This document shows, one piece after another, positions 53,201 to 63,841 of a stretch of 64,000 bases of DNA. The DNA lies in contig CM075101.1 in the NCBI GenBank assembly GCA_037576195.1, forward strand, positions 43,834,001 to 43,898,000, read 5' to 3'. This stretch comes from Phytoseiulus persimilis. Its lineage: Eukaryota; Arthropoda; Arachnida; Mesostigmata; Phytoseiidae. How positions within the stretch are numbered: position 1 is the first letter of the stretch; each line of letters begins with the position of its first letter. Below the pieces are notes generated by a model, which saw nothing but the letters and a program-made list of their open reading frames with translations, ran no database searches and had not been told where the DNA came from. The translations under genes were made by a program, and so were the position numbers.

Positions 53201-54395
53201 AAACGGCATCCGTGGATGTGTTTGAAATGCACGGTACGAAACCCGATCGAAAGTATTGTACCCGGCATGATGGACCGGAACGCCAACATGTGCATCTGGT
53301 TCAACCAAGTGACGAGACTCAAAGCGAAATACACAGAGTTCAAGCTTATTCCGAGTGAAGAACTCGCCGATCGAGTCGGCTCGCCCGAGCAACTGCCGAT
53401 TCTAGGAGGTCATGCCGACCAGGACAGCCTCAAAGGTGTGCACAGTGGCATACTGCTTACCCCATTGACTCCCTCCGTAGTGGAATGACTCACGGATTTG
53501 TTGATTTATGCGATGAATCACCCGATCGATCGATGGATTCGAGAATCAGCTCATCCTCCATGTCAACCGAGCGCTCGCCGAGACGAGGACACCCAGTTGA
53601 TCGATTTTCGGCTGAATGATGACTTCGTGTGCAGACTGCTATCCGCTTTCTTCGTTGCTGGGGGCACTTGCATGGTGCACTCACATGTAGTAGACAACCT
53701 GTTCAACTAAAACTGCATGATGTTTTGCACGGTCATCCTCGTACCTTATCCTACTTCACGTTGCACGTTTTCCAGGCGGAACTAGTTCGGCCGCCAGCCC
53801 TGCGAAGGCGAAGTCTTCATTGGGCATGAACGGCCAACGACCTCCACAACCCGACCAGGGAGTGTACGATATTCCTGCCGGGGCCACGACAACCGACCTG
53901 CCTCCAGGAACTCTCTACAAAGTGAGTTTTATTTATACGGGATCGAGTTCTTCCAGCCAGTTATTCTTTTCGGTATACAGAATTTCGACTGGGCGTCAGA
54001 AACCTCCCGAAAATTCCCAGAGAAACCGGAAGAAGCTTTCGTGATTTGTTGATGACCCTGCCCTTGTGATTCCAGGTACGCGCGACGTACAAGTACACAG
54101 CAGAGGACGTAGACGAACTCAACTTCGAGAGCGGAGAGATCATCCGCGTTATCGAATACGACGATCCGGAAGAACAAGTGAGTTCCACATCCTATCACAT
54201 GACCGGGGAACGTTCATCCCATGATCGAGGCGCCATCGAGTTAGATTTTTCAAGTCATAATCCTGTTAATATTGACTTCAGAACTGTATTTCCTGAATTA
54301 CGCATCGTTTTCAGGAGGAAGGCTGGCTAATGGGAGTCAAGGAAACAACGGGCGACAAAGGTCTATTTCCAGCCAACTTCACCAGGCCCATCTGA
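29232..54395 (+). CDS. Amph: Amphiphysin (BIN1/amphiphysin family), N-BAR and SH3, 427 aa
   Basis: Amphiphysin senses and bends membranes; in insects it shapes muscle T-tubules and polarised membranes. Nine exons: 29232-29318, 49072-49207, 49422-49516, 51525-51746, 51875-52212, 52326-52402, 53776-53921, 54076-54177, 54315-54395. All junctions are GT-AG and in phase, giving 427 residues. The N-BAR domain covers residues 1 to about 235: QVIQKHAGRAKER (amphipathic helix 0 region), LLQNLGRADKTKDEVF, RERKLVDYDKSRH, KKKDDVKLTKAREELE, LPRLYDSRIPFLVRNLQTLF. A Pro/Ser/Asn-rich linker (about 236-367) lacks the clathrin and AP-2 motifs of vertebrate synaptic amphiphysin, as in insects. The SH3 domain is 368-427 (ATYKYTAEDVDELNF, EEGWLMGVKE, GLFPANFTRPI). 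The start ATG at 29232 precedes a second Met three codons later. The first exon was placed by homology and phase about 19.75 kb upstream of exon 2. Confidence 0.95.
38181..38261. ncRNA. Candidate hairpin RNA (microRNA-like inverted repeat)
   Basis: GGAAATGAGCTGATCTGAG at 38181-38199 is the exact reverse complement of 38243-38261. After one mismatch, four more pairs follow inward (38201-38204 with 38238-38241). The result is a stem of about 24 positions and an 81-base hairpin with a loop of about 33 bases, within the size range of animal pre-miRNAs. It sits in Amph intron 1, so either strand could be transcribed. I do not recognise either arm as a known microRNA. It could also be the footprint of a small inverted-repeat element. 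Confidence 0.35.
41001..41457 (-). other. Two adjacent minus-strand protein-like frames inside Amph intron 1
   Basis: Frames 41457-41257 (MTRYTLWLNCRLPTAN at the start) and 41255-41001 (containing FPMLVPLVVTPWEFSFLKKL and VDELEPGRG) abut in different frames on the minus strand. Their amino-acid usage is natural. The second faintly recalls a doublecortin-type repeat in its order of hydrophobic positions, but the hallmark residues are not clear. They could be exons of a nested gene or chance. Confidence 0.2.
45330..45340. repeat. Poly-G homopolymer, 11 bases
   Basis: Eleven consecutive G inside a region where both strands are open for more than 260 codons. It encodes the Gly run of the plus frame and the Pro run of the minus frame. 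Confidence 0.95.
48869..48885. repeat. Poly-C homopolymer, 17 bases
   Basis: Seventeen consecutive C, about 190 bases upstream of Amph exon 2 inside intron 1. Its true length is probably uncertain in the assembly. Confidence 0.95.
52628..53488 (+). CDS. Long ORF inside Amph intron 6, unidentified, Cys-pair motif
   Basis: After a stop at 52625 the frame is open for 287 codons to a TGA at 53488. Codon choice looks like the neighbouring genes. The first in-frame ATG is well inside, so the coding part probably begins by splicing. An acceptor-like TGCCTGCTGTTAG ends at 52673, and its phase matches Amph exon 6 (ending in G). This ORF could therefore be an alternative 3' exon of Amph, giving a product without SH3, or a separate nested gene. 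Visible features: an acidic start (DANEPRFDDDNNSRHSD), a Pro-rich PPPLPIKQRK that could bind SH3 domains, helical sequence, and a Cys block (CIGCGMDTKMKC then CLKC about 25 residues later) like a zinc ribbon. No family was recognised. Confidence 0.5.
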   Translation, partial: SCEINGTLLVKCLLLDANEPRFDDDNNSRHSDTLEPPPLPIKQRKLLDRLEPALEATPSAVLTLTIEAIARTTTIRRDLFDREFSQRVQALNIPDDSKTKVLRFTNEVLDSTAVAVMTSTSQTEAELWKVLRTEEPVAKIEECKDLVALDLATPKTAARREDLMPMPTCIGCGMDTKMKCIWLSEREQEAFKRHPWMCLKCTVRNPIESIVPGMMDRNANMCIWFNQVTRLKAKYTEFKLIPSEELADRVGSPEQLPILGGHADQDSLKGVHSGILLTPLTPSVVE

Positions 54396-56103
54396 ATAAG
54401 CGCCGCAACTCGTCGTGCGAATGGATGAGTTCACAAAATACGGGATTCAGCCATCCGACGCTCTTCCGTCCCGGAGGGCAGGAACCTACTGAACGTACTT
54501 TAAGATTGCCTTCCCGAACTGGGCTGCTACCTCGATCGAAACGCGTATATTTATTGATTGACACTTGGGAGTAAAACTCGATTTTCCGAGATATCTTTTC
54601 GAACGAGAGGATTGCGGATATAAATGTACTATGGGGCAGCCTGGTATGAGAACCTAAGTTTTATCTTTCTCCATGACTAGAGTTTCAGTTGATGGGTATG
54701 AATTCGCCAGAAGCTCTGCTCTTCCGTCGGGAACAGAGACTGTTCTGTGTTATTCTTTTTCGTTTTTTTATCTAGTGATTTTCTTTTTGTTGAAACCCGA
54801 CGAATGACGACGAATGTCCAGAGCAGAGGGAAGTCAAGCCTTGAACGCGAAAGTATGGCGCGTCAAAACGTACTATAGGTATGGAAAGAAAGTGCTGGTC
54901 GCATCAACTACAATCAAACCTACACAGAAGACACACAGCAATCAATCCAACAAAGAAACAAGAACTTTACGTGGAATAGTCTGACAACATTTTTTCCGCT
55001 GTCAACCGAGACATTCTCGTTAGATAAGGCATTTATAAGAGGAAAGAGCGTGAGAATGACAAGGCGGAGAACGGAATAAAGAGACAAATAAGCTATGAGG
55101 TGGTTGAACGCTGAATAAAGTGCCAATAACAAATGAAATTTCGTCATCCTTGTAGATGTGAATTCATTCTTCATCGATTCTAGTGGAAGCTCGAGCGGTG
55201 TGCAATTAAGAGAAAGTTGATAGCGTCAACCCTCGGTTCCAGCGAGCTTTCAATAGGACGTTTTGTCCAACCCAGGAGCGATTCCGAAATTCATCCTTCC
55301 ATCTTTGAACCATGAAAGTAGCATAGCATGTGACCAAACTCCGACTCCTTGTCCGCTCCATCCTCGTCTCGGATCTGCCTAGAATTCACAGCTGTGACGA
55401 AAAAGCAGGAAATCAGACGCGGATGAAGAATCGAAAGGCGTCAAATAAAGTGCACACTTTTTCGGATCATTTCCTGCACCTGTCGAGTCGGATTCATGAC
55501 ATGTGTGCTATTGCGGTTCCGCTCGCAATAAAACTCTCTTTGATAACGGCCATGGAGAACAGATAAGATCGATGCCGTGCGACAGCTGCTCTCAGAGTCA
55601 GGATAGCGGCACTTTGTGCCGCTCAAAACCGTTTTTATCAGGAATTTCACTCGTCATCTGCTTCTAAATCCCCACCGAACGTCAGTAACCTCATTGAGTA
55701 ATCCCTCCTCTATCCTCCACTGACATGCCATATCGCGCCACGCCGAGAAGTCTCAATTGTAGGCCGATCAATGGTGGCAAGTTCTGATGTATGCGATTCG
55801 AGGTGGAGGACTAGCGCATCAGCTTTTTTGAAAAGTGGCGGGCAACTCACGCAGCGGAGCTGATGTTCCTTCTCTGCCTGGTTGGCGGCGATGTTGTTTT
55901 GACCGAGAGTCGGCCTCTTCGTGCAAGCTGTGTGAGTTGTGGAGACTTTTCCACTCCACCGAAACCAATCTTTACAGTCATTCCGATTCGTTTAGGTGCG
56001 ATCGGGGCAAGGAACACTGAGGATTGGTGTCCTGAAACCGCCTCAGAATCGTGAATTGCAACATTGCGACATTTTCAGACCGACTCAAATTTGAGGGGAC
56101 AGA
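54396..56103. other. Amph 3' UTR and intergenic region before SDHA
   Basis: Plus-strand AATAAA occurs at 55075-55080 and again at 55114-55119, either of which could end Amph transcripts. On the minus strand 55174-54920 is open for 84 codons and very hydrophobic (FHLLLALYSAFNHLIAYLSL); it may be chance in AT-richer sequence or part of a membrane protein. The SDHA promoter should lie just upstream of 56104, with no TATA box seen. Confidence 0.4.
55075..55119 (+). terminator. Candidate polyadenylation signals of Amph
   Basis: Two AATAAA motifs, at 55075 and 55114, about 680-720 bases after the Amph stop codon. They are the first canonical signals I noticed downstream. Confidence 0.4.
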
Positions 56104-59100
56104 ATGACGACCTTGCTGAGGGCATTGAGATTTGGAAGTCAAAAAGCCCAGCTTCTTTCGCGCAACTTCTCGGCCACAGCTGCTCTCAACTCGAAAGCTG
56201 ACTTCAAAGGTTATAAGGTGAGCTTGGCAGGTGGTCTCAGAGAGCTCAGTCTGTGTTGGTAGAGATGCGTGTGCGGATTTCGCGCTCCTTGGAGTCCAGT
56301 GTGAGACTTCTGGTTTGAGCTCCATCGCGGGACCCAAACCTGGGAGCGGGAGTTTCAACCCCCCGTATGGGGAACCACATCGTTCGGAGCGGAATTCCGC
56401 GGACGAAACTTCTCGAATCCAGACGTTCGACTTCCGAGTGAAACGTGGGGTTTCTAATGTGAGCTACTGGTTCGGTGCGCGTCGGAGATGGTTGAGGGAG
56501 GGACTCGTATGGGAGTTTTGGGCAGTGACGAGAGTGCATGTGAAAAGTTTTCTGCAGGTTGGTTCGGTTGTGATCAGTTGGGGAAAGTGCAATCGCAAGG
56601 AATATTTCGGCCTTGTGTCAGATTCCGCGAGCGGAAGCCCCGCAAGTCAGGGACAATGACCGGCTGAAAAGAACCGAATCTTACGCTGAGCGCTTACCTT
56701 CAGTTTTCACGCGTCCTGGTTCGATTTCTCCGGAGCATCGAGTCCTCGTTTGAAACCATTCATTCGATCCCCAGGTCATCGATCATGAGTTCGATGCCGT
56801 GGTCGTCGGCGCAGGAGGTGCGGGTCTCCGAGCTGCCTTCGGGCTCGTTGAGGAGGGGTTCAAGACCGCTTGCATCACAAAACTGTTCCCAACGAGGTGA
56901 GTACACTCTCGCGCTTCGGACAGAGGAGAGTTCTGTTCAAGATAAGCGGAATGTGGAGAATCCAGATGGTGTGGTTCATTCGGCGACCATCTTCCGGCAC
57001 GGATCTTATCTGACGACACACGGTAGTCTAGTGGGCCTTGAACCGAATCCACATATCGATTCGTAACTAACAGCGATACATGACCACGGAGCTCCGACAG
57101 AGCTCACATCCTTTCGGAAGTTCGGCCACTAGATTGTCGTTCGTGCCCAGAAAACGGAGATCGTCCAGACTCAAGTGGACACTACGATGAGCAAATCGGG
57201 AAAATTCATGGAATTCTAGGTCTCACACGGTGGCCGCTCAAGGAGGAATAAACGCGGCGCTGGGCAACATGGAACCTGACGACTGGCAATGGCACATGTA
57301 CGATACCGTCAAAGGTTCTGACTGGCTTGGCGATCAGGACGCCATTCACTACATGACCAAGGTGAGCATTGATCTTTCGGGCGAGCTCGTGCTGCGGGCC
57401 TCTGAACAGGAGCCTCGGCAGCGATATGGAAATCAAACTTCATGGCTCGAATCAGATGAAACGGTACTGGCGCGCTCGATTCGCCGAAAATACAAAATTA
57501 ATTCTTCTGACTCATGGAACGACGCTACTCCTTAGGAAGCGCCCAAAGCCGTGATTGAGCTCGAGAACTACGGGATGCCATTCAGTCGGACAACTGAAGG
57601 GAAAATATACCAGAGAGCGTTCGGTGGTCAGAGCTATAACTTCGGGAAGGGTGGTCAGGCCCACAGGTGCTGCGCCGTGGCCGACAGAACCGGTGAGAAA
57701 TCCTTCCGGTAGCCTCGTTCCCAAACTCCCTTGAGATTCGTGAGAACGTGAATGAGTTCGGATCGCCTGATCCGACCCCGTTCCAAATGTGAGTTTCTAT
57801 CCGCAACGTCTCGAGACTGAGATTTTTCTGTTCTCCTGTTTGTTAGGTCACTCGCTTCTTCACACCCTGTACGGACGTTCTCTTGCCTTCGATTGCAATT
57901 TCTTCATTGAATACTTCGCTCTTGACTTGATCATGGACAACGGAATCTGCAAGGGCGTCACAGCTCTTTGCCTGGAGGACGGAACAGTCCACCGATTCAA
58001 CGCCAACAACACAGTCCTCGCGACCGGAGGATATGGAAGGTGAGCATTTTATTTGGTTTCTTCTCCGTACTCGCGATGGTTGTGTTGTAACGTGTCGTGG
58101 AGAGAGAATCGCGCGACGGAACGAAGTTCCAGGTTTTCACGAGAGCATCCTGTTTTCCCGGGTATCCTCCGGTTGTCCCCGAGAATTTCCGAAGATAACT
58201 ATTTCTGCGCTATTCACAGAACGTACTTCTCGTGTACTTCGGCCCACACGTGTACCGGGGACGGTAACGCCATGGTAAGCCGGGTGGGGCTTCCCTGCGA
58301 GGATCACGAGTTCGTGCAGTTCCACCCGACCGGGATCTACGGTGCCGGCTGCTTGATCACAGAAGGATGCCGAGGCGAAGGAGGGATTCTCATCAACTCC
58401 GAAGGAGAACGATTCATGGAACGGTACGCTCCCGTGGCGAAGGACCTCGCGTCCAGGGATATCGTGTCGCGCGCAATGACAATCGAGATCCGTGAGGGTC
58501 GAGGTGTCGGTCCCGAGAAAGATCATGTGTTCCTGCAGCTGCACCACCTGCCACCGGAGCAGTTGGCGACCCGCCTGCCCGGTATCTCAGAGACGGCCAT
58601 GGTGTTCGCGGGTGTCGACGTCACGAAAGAACCCATCCCGGTACTACCCACCGTACATTACAACATGGGCGGCGTCCCGACCAACTACAAGGGACAGGTC
58701 ATAGACATCACCGCCTCGGGAGAGGACAAAGTCGTGCCAGGACTGTATGCCGCCGGAGAAGTTGCTTGCGCCTCGGTCCACGGAGCCAACCGACTCGGCG
58801 CCAATTCGTTGCTGGACATCGTTGTATTCGGCAGGGCTTGCGCAAAAGTTATCGCTGAAACTTCAAAGCCCGGCCAGAAGGTGCTTCCCCTCAAGCCGAA
58901 TGACGGTGAAATGTCCGTGGACAACATCGACAAAATCAGACACAACGAGGGCAGTATCAATGTCGCCGAACTGCGACTCAGCATGCAGAAGACCATGCAG
59001 AACGATGCCGCTGTGTTCAGAACGGGAGAGTCCCTCCAGCACGGGTGTAAGAGGATGGAGTCTGTTTATGGTCAGCTGAAACACATGAAGATCCACGACA

Positions 59101-59607
59101 AGGGTCTGATCTGGAACAGTGACTTGGTTGAGGCTCTGGAGCTACAGAATCTGATGGTTTGCGCGCAACAGACCATTGTCGGGGCTGAGGCGCGGAAGGA
59201 ATCTCGAGGAGCTCATGCGCGAGAGGATTTCAAGGTACGTTTGTTCCCCCGATCGTAGTTTCCCTGAGGAAGACATCGAAACACATTCGTGTCTTACGAC
59301 CTAATCTAGAAGAGCTTCAGCTTCGTGGATCGTTGGATGAATTCTCTCGTCCATTTGCGAACTCCCGTATCGCATCGGAATTCATCGAATCCTTCACTCT
59401 TTCCAGACTCGAGTCGATGAGATCGACTACAGCAAGCCCATAGCGGGACAGGAGCCGAAACCCATCGAACAACACTGGCGAAAGCATACGCTCTCGTATA
59501 TCGACACCAATACAGGCAAAGTAACGCTGAAGTACCGACCTGTCATCGACAAGACTTTGGATGAAGCAGAGTGCAAGACAGTTCCTCCGGCTATTCGAGT
59601 TTACTAG
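56104..59607 (+). CDS. SdhA: Succinate dehydrogenase flavoprotein subunit, mitochondrial (SDHA), 647 aa
   Basis: SDHA is the FAD-bearing catalytic subunit of respiratory complex II. It oxidises succinate to fumarate in the mitochondrial matrix and passes electrons to SDHB. Seven exons: 56104-56217, 56775-56896, 57220-57361, 57536-57692, 57847-58039, 58220-59234, 59407-59607. All are GT-AG and phase-consistent, giving 647 residues, near the usual 660. The start [20 protein letters not shown] is an Arg-rich, acid-free mitochondrial targeting peptide. [14 protein letters not shown] is the FAD dinucleotide-binding loop. [15 protein letters not shown] carries the histidine (about residue 81) that binds FAD covalently. 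[35 protein letters not shown] and [10 protein letters not shown] form the dicarboxylate site. [19 protein letters not shown] and [12 protein letters not shown] are also conserved. It ends in TVPPAIRVY then TAG, like the human protein. It is intact and single-copy here. Confidence 0.98.
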
Positions 59608-59747
59608 AAGTAAAACTTTCTTCCAAGCGTAGGGGATCAAAGATCTGTTTTTAATCCAATTCTGCAGGGTCGTGTCGCGAAGGAGGTGTGTGATGCTATA
59701 CGAAGACCCTGTATGTAATTAGACGTGATTTGCAGAGGAGCCGACGA

Positions 59748-59753
59748 AATAAA
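59748..59753 (+). terminator. Polyadenylation signal of SDHA
   Basis: AATAAA 141 bases downstream of the SDHA stop codon, in the expected place for a short 3' UTR. Confidence 0.75.
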
Positions 59754-60119
59754 ATGGCATATTTATTGAAGTCGAGATCACTTTAAAACGGCCAGTGGGT
59801 TAACGACAAGAAATGATGACAGGACCGTCGATTTTGCATGGATCAAGAATCGACACCGCGATAGATAACAACAAAAACGTCCCAACGTGGTTCGGGCTTC
59901 CTCCGAGAGTCTTGGGAGTGCACCGAGAGCACGTACAGAGCCGTCTGCTGGAGACGGCGCTCATGACACTTCTGGTTGTAGTGAGGAGCCTCCGTCATTA
60001 TGTGACGTCCGGATGTTGCATCGCAAGATTCAACCATATTTAGGTCTCATCTCGTCCATTCATGACGGATTCCTCTTTCCCCAGCTCGAGCTTGGAATCC
60101 ACCGACCGCAGCTGGCATG

Positions 60120-60560
60120 AGTTGTTTATGCTCCACTCGGCTCTCGCTGTGAGCACTCGACACTCGCCGCTGGTTACAAAGTTTCAAGCGGACGCAGATC
60201 TGTTTAGACAGGCGTTACTTTTTCCCCACGATCAACACGTGTGGTAAATAGAGCTTCTATTATGCCATGTTACCCGAGTCGACAGAATGTGGCCGCTGTG
60301 CATCCAACTGAGCTCGTGGCTGCACCAGCTCGCTGTTAGTTGACACCGGAGGTAATTCAGATTGCAGCAGATACAAAGTCTCGACCGAACACAGATCTCT
60401 TTGGACAGGCGTAACTTTTTCCCCACAATCAACACGTGTTCTAGTGGAGTCTCTATGATGCCATGTTACCTAACTCGACCCGATGTAGCCATTGTGCTCC
60501 TAACCGAGCTCGCTGCTGCGGCATCCCGTTGCCAGTTGACACGGGAGATAATTGAGATTG
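60120..60560. repeat. Tandem duplication, two diverged copies of about 190 bp (period 197), plus a partial copy
   Basis: Copy one starts at 60176 and copy two at 60373; copy two ends about 60560. Shared blocks in the same order include ACAAAGT, GCAGATCT/ACAGATCT, GACAGGCGT, ACTTTTTCCCCAC, ATCAACACGTGT, ATGCCATGTTACC, AGTTGACAC and ATTGAGATTG/ATTCAGATTG. A fragment resembling the end of the unit (TGCTCCACTCGGCTCTCGCTG) lies just before copy one at about 60129-60150. No open reading frame runs through both copies. It may be an intergenic satellite-like unit or a transposon fragment. Confidence 0.75.
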
Positions 60561-61156
60561 GATGAGCAGACGGGTTGGGAGTTTATGAGTCAGGTTTCAG
60601 CTTGATGCTCGAAGCTCGTTGCAGCCAGCTGGCGCAATTGGGATGGGACGTTCGTGCCTCATTTTTTCCCATCGGTTTGGTTCTGCGGGAACTCTCTCGC
60701 TACCTGCACCACCGCAAGACGAATGAATAAATGAACACCGCCATTGAATGCCCCTAATCAAGTTATTTCTTGTGGGACCTGAATTGGCCACGCGCAAATG
60801 TCAGAGGCTGTGTCGGCTCACGCTTTAATGATCACAATTCCACCGGGAAACTGTTCTGCCTTCTGGGATGCTCCTGTGTACGGGTTTATTTCCTGAACGA
60901 ATCCCATCCTCAGGGAAAAGGAAAGCGAACAATTTCCGTTCCGAGACCCGACTCTCTACGATTAAACGCCAACGGAGGATCTCGATGAGACACAGTCAGG
61001 CTTCGACTCATGTCAACCTGAGTTACGTCGAACGTAACTCGACACGGCCGCGACTTGAACCGCAACGACGCAGGTCGAAATATTTCGAACCATAAACTCA
61101 AACCCTCTAAAGGGATTTCGCAAGCAAGGGGCGATCGTGTTGGAGGAACGGATATA

Positions 61157-61162
61157 TTTATT
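61157..61162 (-). terminator. Polyadenylation signal for the orphan minus-strand exon
   Basis: Minus-strand AATAAA, 43 bases beyond the TAA stop at 61205-61207. Its spacing supports a real 3' end. Confidence 0.5.
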
Positions 61163-61204
61163 CAGATTGGGAACCAGAGTTAAAATAATGTTGTTTCCTC
61201 ATTA

Positions 61205-61464
61205 TTACTGAACGTTTCCCTCATAAGAATACAAGCCCCTGCAAAAACGCGTCATCCGCATCCGGGCCTGGTTGAAGTTGGTGGGTAAAAACAAAAGCAT
61301 GAAGTGCAAATAGCGCAGTCGAAGTTGTGCTGCTTCAAGATATAAATGTTCCTCTGGCGGATTATTCGATGACTCAGCTCCTCGAACCACCCTCTGTAGT
61401 TTCCAATCGTAATTCAGATCGAACATTACACAGTCTCGAATGGCGAACACGTAGATTTGCTCTT
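61205..61464 (-). CDS. Probable 3'-terminal exon of an unidentified minus-strand gene
   Basis: An acceptor (TTGAATGCAG) precedes 85 codons that end in TAA, followed by AATAAA 43 bases later. The composition looks like a folded helical protein: EQIYVFAIRDCVMFDLNYDW, then LYLEAAQLRLRYLHFMLLFL and a basic end RMRMTRFCRGLYSYEGNVQ. It enters in phase 1, so an upstream exon must lie at higher coordinates (61.5-64 kb or beyond the window), but none was confirmed. No family was recognised. Confidence 0.4.
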
Positions 61465-61991
61465 CTGCATTCAATGGTGTTGTTTACAGACAAGACTTCC
61501 TGATGCAGAAAGCCCTGTGTAAGGAGAGTTTTCCCAGGATTTTCGTGTCTCATCCCCATCGACCTCAGAGCCATCCTCATGGTGAGATTATATTTTTTCA
61601 CAGATTGGAAGGAAACCCATTCAAGTTGATTCGATACACGAATCTTCACGGGATGCGTTCACGCATTTCGACTGCTTATCGCACTCTTACGTATCAAGCC
61701 AGAACGGCTATGTACATTTGTTGCTTCTGTCGTTTCTTGCTGAAGAAGATTTGTCGAGTACAGTAGAAAAATTCACGATGCACCGTGAAGTGATGATTCA
61801 ATGACACCATCCGTGATATTTCATTCCGGATCACATAGAGGCATGTCATCATTCTCTACAGATAATCGGACATCTCTGGAATATGTGGAGGATAAGACGT
61901 TCCTCTAATCCATGTCGACGTCCCCCTCTCCTCTTTCCTTGCCCCAACCCCGTGTAGAGCGCTCCCTCAGAGTAAGCTCCAATTCGTCCAT

Positions 61992-62880
61992 GATGATCAT
62001 TAGAGATGGGGGGTTTCAGGCACAATGCCATAAATGCCTGAAACTGCATATATCCCTTTGTTTTGCCTTTCAACGTTTCGTCTGGAATTCTGCCTATTTG
62101 TCGATTTGCCTGTTAATCCGAAATTCAGATCTTTGGGAAAGTGCAACAATATGTGGATTACGCTCATTTAGCCATTGCTCGAAATAGCGCATGCTTCATT
62201 CTCTCCGAGGTTTCCTTTACGTCCGCGACCTTCTTCTCGTAAGCGCACGTTCGACGCGCGTTCGATGAACTCACGGCGGCAATTTTTTTTAGACATGGGG
62301 CGGCAAATTTCCTCCAGCCAAGGCGTGGCGATTTCTTGAATCCGGCCCTGCCCATTGCTTTTTTTTTAGCACGCCGTGCCGGCTGGGATCCAGCTTGCTC
62401 TTCAACTCTTTCTCAACAGTCGTTTCACAGGAATTCAACTTTTCGCGACGCCCAAGCTCACTGAGTCGAGGGAACCATATGAGCGCTGACCTCTCGATTT
62501 CTTCGCCAACCGATCTCGCGTCGTTCAAGTGTGCCCCTTCAGTCGAAGTGAATGTAGAGCGGTCGTTTTCTCGCTGCGAGTTTCTGCTCTCAGACTGCAG
62601 ATATCGGTTGACTCCGGACAATGCCAAGCTTCATATAGCTCCAATGTGCAATGAGGAGCTGCAGGATTAGCAAGGTCCAAGCTTCCACCTCCATCATCCT
62701 AATATGGCTCCCTTACTCCGAAGTGTTAACGCCCCTCCCAACATTTTCGCCGCCTGTTTCAGCAAGTGTGAATGCCTATTTTGTGGATTTTCAGTGCCTT
62801 TTTCCGGGATTCTTGATGCCTTTCTGCCTGCCTTTTCTCGAGTTTTTGAGTGCCTGAAACCCCTATCTCTAATGATCATG
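61992..62880. mobile_element. Transposon-like segment bounded by about 30-bp inverted repeats
   Basis: The left end at 61992-62022 (ATGATCATTAGAGAT, a G run, TTTCAGGCA) matches the reverse complement of 62851-62880 with only a few differences in the G run. The left end also carries its own perfect 10-bp inverted pair (GTTTCAGGCA at 62013-62022 and TGCCTGAAAC at 62035-62044). Near the right end GCCT recurs about every 10-20 bases. The interior (about 890 bp) has no transposase-like frame, so it would be a non-autonomous element. The minus-strand sequence CAGGGCCGGATTCAAG inside it (about 62332-62350) resembles the ends of other common DNA elements, so it may be a nested insertion. Confidence 0.5.
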
Positions 62881-63462
62881 AAGCGATCTGTACCCCTCGT
62901 TGAACGTGCAAAATAGCTCGTCACCAGCTCCGACACAGCGTTCGCGCAGTGGTTCTGAATACGGCTCTTTGACGTTTCGAGTGAACGCGCCAAAGTATCG
63001 TTCCAAGGGTCTAAAGCTGATCAGATATGCTCAGATTGGAATTATGGCCGCTTGTTGATCTTGAAACTGTTCCATACGTTCGGAGTGGATTGCTTTGAAA
63101 CGAAGTTCGCGCAGCCGATTCTACTCAATAATGGGACCACCTGGTCAGTCTTTGTACTACCAAAACAGTTGGAGGCTACCGAAGACAGCTCGAAATCCGA
63201 TCGTCACGCGTCATGAACACCCTCGGATCTGATGTTAGAGCTCGTCGCTGTTCGAAAATTTTCCACTCTGAAGCCAGGCCAAACACAACGAATTCTTCAC
63301 GTATCGACTTTCCAGGAATCCCACGTAGGGCCTCCTGTAAACACTAGCTTTCCAAGACGCGTTTTAATTTGAATTCCCCAGGGATCTGAATTCTATTCCC
63401 GAACTGGACATGCGGTGAATATCCGAATGTTTTATTGATAGTACTTTTTTCCTGCCTCTCAA

Positions 63463-63841
63463 ATGTGTGGAGAACCCGATTCGCGTTGCGAGGAGCTCAC
63501 GACCGCGATGGGAGGAAATCGGTACTCATTGCTTGGCCCCTCAGAAGGAAATCTGTCTGAATTTAGCGATCAGCCTGTCGAGATTCAACTCCTCGCAGTC
63601 GGGAACGATGGGAGAACTCGGTTTTCGATCAGAGAAAAAGACCGATCCAGAGCTCTGAGGTCGATGCGCATTGATCCTCATGGGAAATTTCGGCACTTCC
63701 CAGTGACGCGGAATCGAAAACAAACTTTGTAGATGGGTTCTCGTACGAGGTCGTCGTCAACCTCAACGGCTCATATCGAATCATATGCCCACTGGGCCGG
63801 TGTACACGGAAGGTGGTTCGACCAATTGTCCCGCAGAGACG
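63463..63841 (+). other. Protein-like islands near the right edge, unidentified
   Basis: A plus-strand frame at 63463-63732 (GGNRYSLLGPSEGNLSEF, FSIREKDRSRALRSM) overlaps a second frame that is open from about 63680 to a stop near 63847 and includes YEVVVNLNGSYRIICPLG. The switch of frame could mark a splice junction (TTTGTAG ends near 63731) or an indel. No family was recognised. The stretch 62.9-63.4 kb shows nothing recognisable. Confidence 0.2.

Noticed and set aside
58053..59258. 401-codon plus-strand ORF
   Set aside because: This is SDHA exon 6 plus flanking intron sequence, not a separate gene.
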